From Astropecten irregularis (lineage: Eukaryota > Echinodermata > Asteroidea > Paxillosida > Astropectinidae), in the NCBI GenBank assembly GCA_963971285.1, contig OZ020254.1:2976001-3040000 (forward strand): DNA of 64,000 nt. Reading direction: 5' to 3'. Every line of letters starts with the position of its first letter. The first letter of the stretch is position 1. This document shows, one piece after another, positions 58,802-64,000 of this stretch. The notes under the pieces are model-generated. The model was not told the DNA's origin. It made no database searches and saw only the letters and a list, made by a program, of their open reading frames with translations. The translations under genes and the position numbers were made by a program.

Positions 58802-61800
58802 TTTAAGGCCCTGGGACATTTCATTAGGCTAAGAGACAATCCGTGACCGGGGGGTCGGTGTTAAAAGCCAGTCAGATTGTGTCATCCATGCATACCAAGA
58901 ACCCAGTTCACATTGAAAGGTGCAATGATTGACATCATTCTACTTCACAGACAATCCACCTCAAGATTGGTTTTAAGTTTGACTGATGTAACGTTGAAAC
59001 CAACACAAAATGTAATGGAGTCCTATATAAACCGAGGCCAGCTACGCAATGGCTCATAGCTGGCAAGTATATGAACTTGCTCAATGCGAAAGCATTGTGC
59101 TTTACCTTTACACAGTTACCAACCAAACTTCTACGTGACGAATGCTGCTTACAACTGGTTCGCTGTTATACTGCTGCTGAACTGATCTTTTGGAGCATTA
59201 TTGAGCCCTGGTGGGATGGTATAACGTTGTTACACTTTGCTACTGGCGTAATCACTGTATACATTAGCCAGCGGGACTATATGCCTGGTTTAAACGATCC
59301 GGCTACGGCTTACAAACACGCACTAGTTTATGGGCATCAGGCAACAGCCACCACCATAGTCGCGTGTATAAATGCAGGCCGTGGTAACCCCCCCCCCCCC
59401 TGCTCCCCCTGCCCTAGGAAGCTCTTTAATTGGAATCTATTTTTATACAAATACGTCATCGCGATCGCTGCCCGAGCGGGTACTCGTCGAACGTGCATGC
59501 GGCTGTGCCTAAACCAGTGGGCTGCGGTTCCCCGAGTTCACCACTTAGGGAAATAATATCCCCTCTTAGTGTAGGGTAAAAATATTATCATTCTTTCATT
59601 CTGCGAAATTGCTGGCCAGATATCGGATTGACAGGAACACGTTGAAAGATGTACTTAATGCTATACATTAAGGTATTACTGGCATTCGCTGGGATATTAC
59701 ATTAGAAACGAGCTGTTATTGCGAATAATATTTTTCCGTGATAGGTAAAACGATATTGTAGAGCGTTCACCAACCATTAGCTTTGCTCATAATGTCAAAA
59801 AGACCGAGTATTAGTTTCAGGTTTTAACACAGCAATATCGACGTTGATTTTATTTTACAGAAAATGTCATTTTAGATTACATTTCCTGCATCTTTAAAGT
59901 CAATTTTCTGGGTCAAATCGCGCCTAATCGGACCATGATAATTTTGCTTTAGACCACCCACTTGATTTTTTTTTTGTATAATTATTGTATTCATTACTAT
60001 CACAAAAGGCTCACTCAAATTGTTCCCTGATAAAAAGGACAATAATTTGTGCATTTAAGAACAAAACACCAAAACAAAACAAAACAACATGGCAAGCTTA
60101 CTGACACATCTTTTGCAAACCGGCAGATCCTACACTTTTTGCAGGAAAGACAAAAAAAGGGCGGGAAAAAATTTCAAAGCAGACGTTTCAGTTCAGGTTC
60201 GTGTGTATCCGCGTTGTTGGCGGGTATAGGCTTATAGCAAGTGGATGAAAATAACGCTATGAAGCGATGTGACAAAACAAAGAAGTGGAATGATGTGAGC
60301 AGGTGTTAGTTGAATGCGGATGGACAGACTTACGATGAGGGGTGATGATGCGGGATTGAATTAAACAAATCAAATAAATAAATAATAGTAATAAAACTAA
60401 AAATAGAAAAAGCTTAGGCATGGGTAAATCGGATCTGTTATAGGGGCTTACCGCTATCCGTAGTCGTGACCGCACCTTTATCTGAATGAGCGAACCGATA
60501 TAATAATAATAACACACATCAGGAGAACAAAAAAATCAATTTCTCTTTTCATGAACTTACTGTATTACATACACATAATATTGGTCAATGTTTACTGAAT
60601 GCATCTTTTGAGGAGATTTCGTCTGCCTTAAAGGGGTTTATTTGTGGGATGAGCAAGAAAGAAAGCTTCCGTGTTTTGTGGGGGCATTTCTAACTAGCTG
60701 CACGGCAATTGAAATGCACCTACAGCTTTAATCTACGGGCTATTTGGTTTTTAATCAAGTTAGAACAAAAATGGGAAGTTTGGCTTGTTTACGTTTGAGC
60801 TTCCTACGTTGAACAATGGGGGTGAATGGGGGAAATGTGATAATGTGAGAAGGGGGGGTTAAAGGAAAAAACAAGAATAAGGAATCACGAGTAATTCAAC
60901 TCAAATGTTATTGTATGACGGAACGACACCGAATGAACGACCTCGCAAGCAGACAAGCGAGTGCTAATGTTAATTATTGTGAACAACGTGCAAAATAACA
61001 GAGTCCCACAACAAAACTGCAGCACTATTATATCAAGCAGCGAAGGTTTGTCTCGCTACCAACGGAAAAACTCAAACAAGAACCCAGTCAGTGCTATGGC
61101 CCTATACCAGGGCTCGTATGTACGTGCAGCGTGCAGACACAGTTGAAATAATGAATACAGCGCAAGAAAATGCATGTGTGTTTGAGAGGTATGATTTGGA
61201 AAGGGTTAGTTTTCCACACCTTTTGATCAGAATGCCCCTGAATCGCCCGCCATTTTTGTTTTTGTTCCTATAACTGTTAATGGTGCCTGCGATAGCATTT
61301 CTTTCGATTTCGCTCAGACATAGCCCGAAAAATCTATAGAGCCCAAACCTGCATGATTCTATCTCATTTTGTCATTTCGATTTTATTTCATGATTCCTTT
61401 GACCACGCCGTCCCATAGCCATCGGCATTATCACTCCGAATTCAGTCTGTCGGGTGTTTTGCTTAAGATAAGGTCACTTGACTTTAAAGGGAATCTAATT
61501 GGGCGAGCCGATCTTTCAAATAGCGAGTCATTTTCTAAATTCTACTCGTGGTGTTAGAACGATTCCCTTGGTGCAAATAACAATATAAGCCAGAAATGAT
61601 CTAAGATTGATGGTTCCGAGTCAGTGAGGTGTTTCACATTAGTGAGATTCACAGTCGATATCCTCAGAAAAAAACCTAGTTTTTGGTTCGTACTTCGTAG
61701 TGACCAACAACAAAATAATGAACAGAATGTGATGATGATAGTTCCATGCTGGCAATGATATTATCGCTATCAACTAACGACGTGCGATGAGATATTATTA

Positions 61801-61907
61801 CACGTATAAAAAAGACGGTTTTTCCCTGCCAAAGGAAGAAAGAAAGAAAAAAACGGGCAAGAGATTCCTAGTATTAGGTCCTAAGCTCTTGGAGTGATTC
61901 TACCCAC

Positions 61908-62107
61908 CTGCCCCGACTATGATGACCTCCGTGGCATCGTGCTGCCACAGACCGAACTTGAGTATGCACGTCTGTTCGTCAAACGGGAAAGTGGTGATGT
62001 CAATCTCGCAGTACGTGGTGAAAATCTGGGGACAACTCCACAAGACGTAGCCCTTGTTGTTCACCACGGCTATCTGTCCTTTCATAAAATTGGTGTACCT
62101 ATCCGCA
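61908..62107 (-). CDS. Gene 2, Cys-loop exon (200 bp)
   Basis: The exon reads ADRYTNFMKGQIAVVNNKGY, then CPQIF, then the Cys-loop TTYCEIDITTFPFDEQTCIL with 13 residues between cysteines and the FPFD core. FGLWQHDATEV follows, with the same W-Q-H loop B variant as gene 1. The acceptor is ttttcctatacag (phase 2) and the donor is GCAG|gtgggt (phase 1). It corresponds one-to-one with the 203-bp exon of gene 1 and is one codon shorter. The preceding codon starts in an upstream exon not found here. Confidence 0.95.
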
Positions 62108-64000
62108 CTGTATAGGAAAATAGAAGAAAACCAAAAAGGTCGGCTGGTTATCATGATTATAAAACAATCACCAAGGGAGTTCATTGCAATTTTGAGCGAT
62201 CTTCTTATACAATGAGAAATCGATTACATTGAAGATGTAAACGAATACCGTGAGTACGAAAGCGATTACCGTAAATGGGACGGCGATTTAAATCTCCATA
62301 TGGCTATTATTGGGTTTAAATGGAAGATCAAGAGGTGCATTCGACTACCGAGATCTTACGAGCGCTTGCCTTGAAGTTATACCGATTACCTAACTGAGGA
62401 TGTTCACTACTAGCCTACCTCATTTAGGCCCTATATTGGATGATCTTTTAACCGATTACATAGCTTGAAGTTAAACCGATTACCTAACTGAGGATATTCA
62501 CGACGACCTACTTTATATGAGATGATGTTTTAACCGGTTACCTTATCCTTGGGCGATTATCATGAAGATGATATAAATTTCCGGTTAAATACGTATAACA
62601 TAAGCGAAAACCGTACAAACCTGTTTAAAACTAAATTCGATATGGCATTTCTGAGGAAACACTGTCAGTCAAAAATCGCGAATTGCCGCTGGCTTCAACA
62701 ATGTTGTCAACATGCGCTCTTAACACTGCGTTTTGCCCACCCCCAAACTGAGGTGTAATTCTGTTTGAGGAATTTCTGCCTGCTTTCCATGATTAAATTG
62801 TGTTTCACCTCCCGTTTTCGTTCATTTCGTTGGCAGTTTGTGTAGCCGCAGGGTTTGAAAAAATAGCGACCCGTATCGGTTACAAAACGTGACTGCCAAA
62901 CGCATTTAAGGAAATGTGGCTTTAGTTACCACAATTCTAATTTAATTTAGAATTCGCAACGCCATGGAAGACTCGCGCAGTGGGATTTCTCCGTGGATTT
63001 GCGATGGTCGGGTGTTGCCCGCACTGTGATGGGCTCTTGGATAAATTCTCCTGGATATCAGCTGGGTGGATAAGTGTGGTTATTTGACCATTATTTGCCC
63101 GGGGTATTTCGGTCGTATTAGCTTAGTGCACGTAGGTTTTGTTTATCTTAACCTGATATAAAGTATACCGTATACAGACCAGATTCTGCTATGGTAGGTT
63201 ATACATGTAAAATGAATACATATTTTTCTTTGAAAAGACGTCACCAGAATTGCATTACATTTACCGGATACTTCATGGCTAGATCTCCTATCATGTATTT
63301 GAAAAAAAAAATCCAGTATTTTGAAAAATTTGTTTTTCGACGAACGATTCTTGTTTCGCGTATCGCTTACAATTGCTGGTAAAGCCCGCCCAGGTTTGAT
63401 CCACACCACTTGGCCATATTCCCTGGCAATTATCATAGCCTCAAGTGGCAATTGAGTATTAGAGTTTCACCTGCGAGTCTGCAATGAAATCTCTCTCCCC
63501 AGGTGCAAGTTGGACAGCGATAGCCATCGAGAAATCACTGCTGGCCTGGCCCTGGGTACTCCCACGACCGTGGACATTTCTGTTGGTTGGGACGCATGGT
63601 ATATAATCTCGGTAGGATGTGGGTGAGATTATTCGGGCTTGGGATGACCAATCCCGCCTTCCTCACAAAATTCACGATTGCAATATGTTTGGTTGCTGAT
63701 TTGGCTATGAGTCGAATAGACAGGAAATTTGGTTTTGGCTGGGACCAATGAGGTCTGGGGGAGACTTGAGGAGTTCCAGCCATGTTCGGTCACGTTCCCT
63801 GACGCCACAGTAAATCACCACGGAATGAAAGTCAAGTATGTACGCGGATCTCGAGCGAAGCTCCAATCACTCCAGCATGATTTGGTTACCGTCTTGCGTC
63901 ACAGCAGGAGCTGGCTGGCTCGACCAGCTGAGTTCTGTCACTGTTGTCCTCAAATATAGGACGCGTTCTTAATACAGCTATAGTACTGGTGGTGTAGATC
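62108..64000 (-). other. Gene 2 intron, truncated by the window edge
   Basis: The sequence upstream of the Cys-loop exon contains a 94-bp tandem duplication (62370-62543). No 110-bp WxPD exon was found on the minus strand here, so the intron continues past 64000. Confidence 0.75.
62370..62543. repeat. 94-bp tandem duplication in gene 2 intron
   Basis: cttgaagttataccgattac at 62370 recurs as cttgaagttaaaccgattac at 62464; both continue ctaactgaggat.ttcac and end ttttaaccg.ttac. Confidence 0.85.

Larger units (their letters stand above)
51198..61907 (-). other. Gene 2 intron (10.7 kb)
   Basis: The intron contains a GC-rich-TIR MITE (52433-52657), a truncated family 2 copy (54097-54233), a family 1 copy (55089-55462) followed by the 97-bp structured element (55521-55619), and a pogo-like MITE (56801-56992). 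It also has a 16-bp-stem hairpin (58204-58244), a long-TIR MITE (58589-58801) and poly(C) runs near 52764, 56230 and 59389. An open frame at 59071-59556 is not recognised as a gene. Confidence 0.85.
46971..62107 (-). other. Gene 2: nAChR-type Cys-loop channel subunit, non-alpha (3' part; 5' end outside window)
   Basis: This is the span of four coding exons on the minus strand giving the last 371 residues of a second Cys-loop channel subunit: Cys-loop (C33-C47 of the visible part), loop C (about 87-104), M1, M2, M3, cytoplasmic loop, M4 and stop. Phases agree at every GT/AG junction; introns are about 10.7, 2.1 and 1.2 kb. The gene runs towards gene 1, tail to tail, with 11.6 kb between stop codons. 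The three upstream coding exons expected from the family plan (signal/N-terminus, 45 bp, 110 bp) are not seen between 62108 and 64000, so they should lie further right. The pore has the canonical GEK/E20' pattern, so a cation-selective channel is expected. No loop C cysteine pair, so non-alpha type. Confidence 0.94.

Noticed and set aside
59071-59556. 161-codon plus-strand frame with a TATATAAA about 50 bases upstream
   Set aside because: The translation runs through a poly(C) tract as Pro repeats and shows no family; in a gene 2 intron on the opposite strand. Left out as chance.
62108-64000. Search for the 110-bp WxPD exon and 45-bp exon of gene 2
   Set aside because: No minus-strand stretch with the WxPD motif and correct phases was found; taken to lie outside the window.

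Overview
This window is a piece of an invertebrate animal nuclear genome. The introns are AT-rich and 0.4 to more than 10 kb long, the coding exons are short and GC-richer, every splice junction used is GT/AG, and the non-coding DNA is dense in short non-autonomous transposons and tRNA-derived SINEs. The interior of one repeat family resembles short TTAA-flanked elements I recall from starfish genomes, so an echinoderm, possibly an asteroid, is my best guess. That is inference from memory; the sequence itself only supports a bilaterian animal.

The window holds two genes for Cys-loop ligand-gated ion channel subunits of the nicotinic acetylcholine receptor (nAChR) type, in convergent (tail-to-tail) orientation. 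Gene 1 (+ strand) has six recognised coding exons: 14435-14574, 21418-21462, 24038-24147, 32023-32225, 34065-34391 and 34776-35359. Together they give a mature subunit of about 468 residues, with only the first part of the signal peptide and the initiator ATG unplaced. Gene 2 (- strand) has its last four coding exons here: 62107-61908, 51197-51076, 48952-48745 and 47557-46971. They cover the region from before the Cys-loop to the stop codon; the 5' exons should lie beyond position 64000. Exon sizes and phases (45 bp in phase 0, 110 bp, junctions before the Cys-loop exon and before M3) match the ancient nAChR exon plan. Gene 1 carries loop C, M1 and M2 in one exon where gene 2 has two. Both are non-alpha type, lacking the paired cysteines of loop C. 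Gene 2 has the usual GEK start to M2; gene 1 has QGK, losing the glutamate that normally lines the inner mouth of a cation channel.

Layout: 1-14434 is upstream DNA with SINEs, a LINE 3' remnant, MITEs and a degenerate minisatellite (about 8.8-9.9 kb). 14435-35359 is gene 1. 35360-46970 is the convergent intergenic region, with a perfect 67-bp SINE foldback at 37705-37864 and several MITEs. 46971-62107 is the visible part of gene 2. 62108-64000 is its next intron upstream. No other protein-coding gene, functional tRNA, rRNA or CRISPR array could be supported. Two related TTAA-bounded MITE families account for about 17 insertions, and short GAGGGCGC-containing CTCF-like motifs recur more often than expected.
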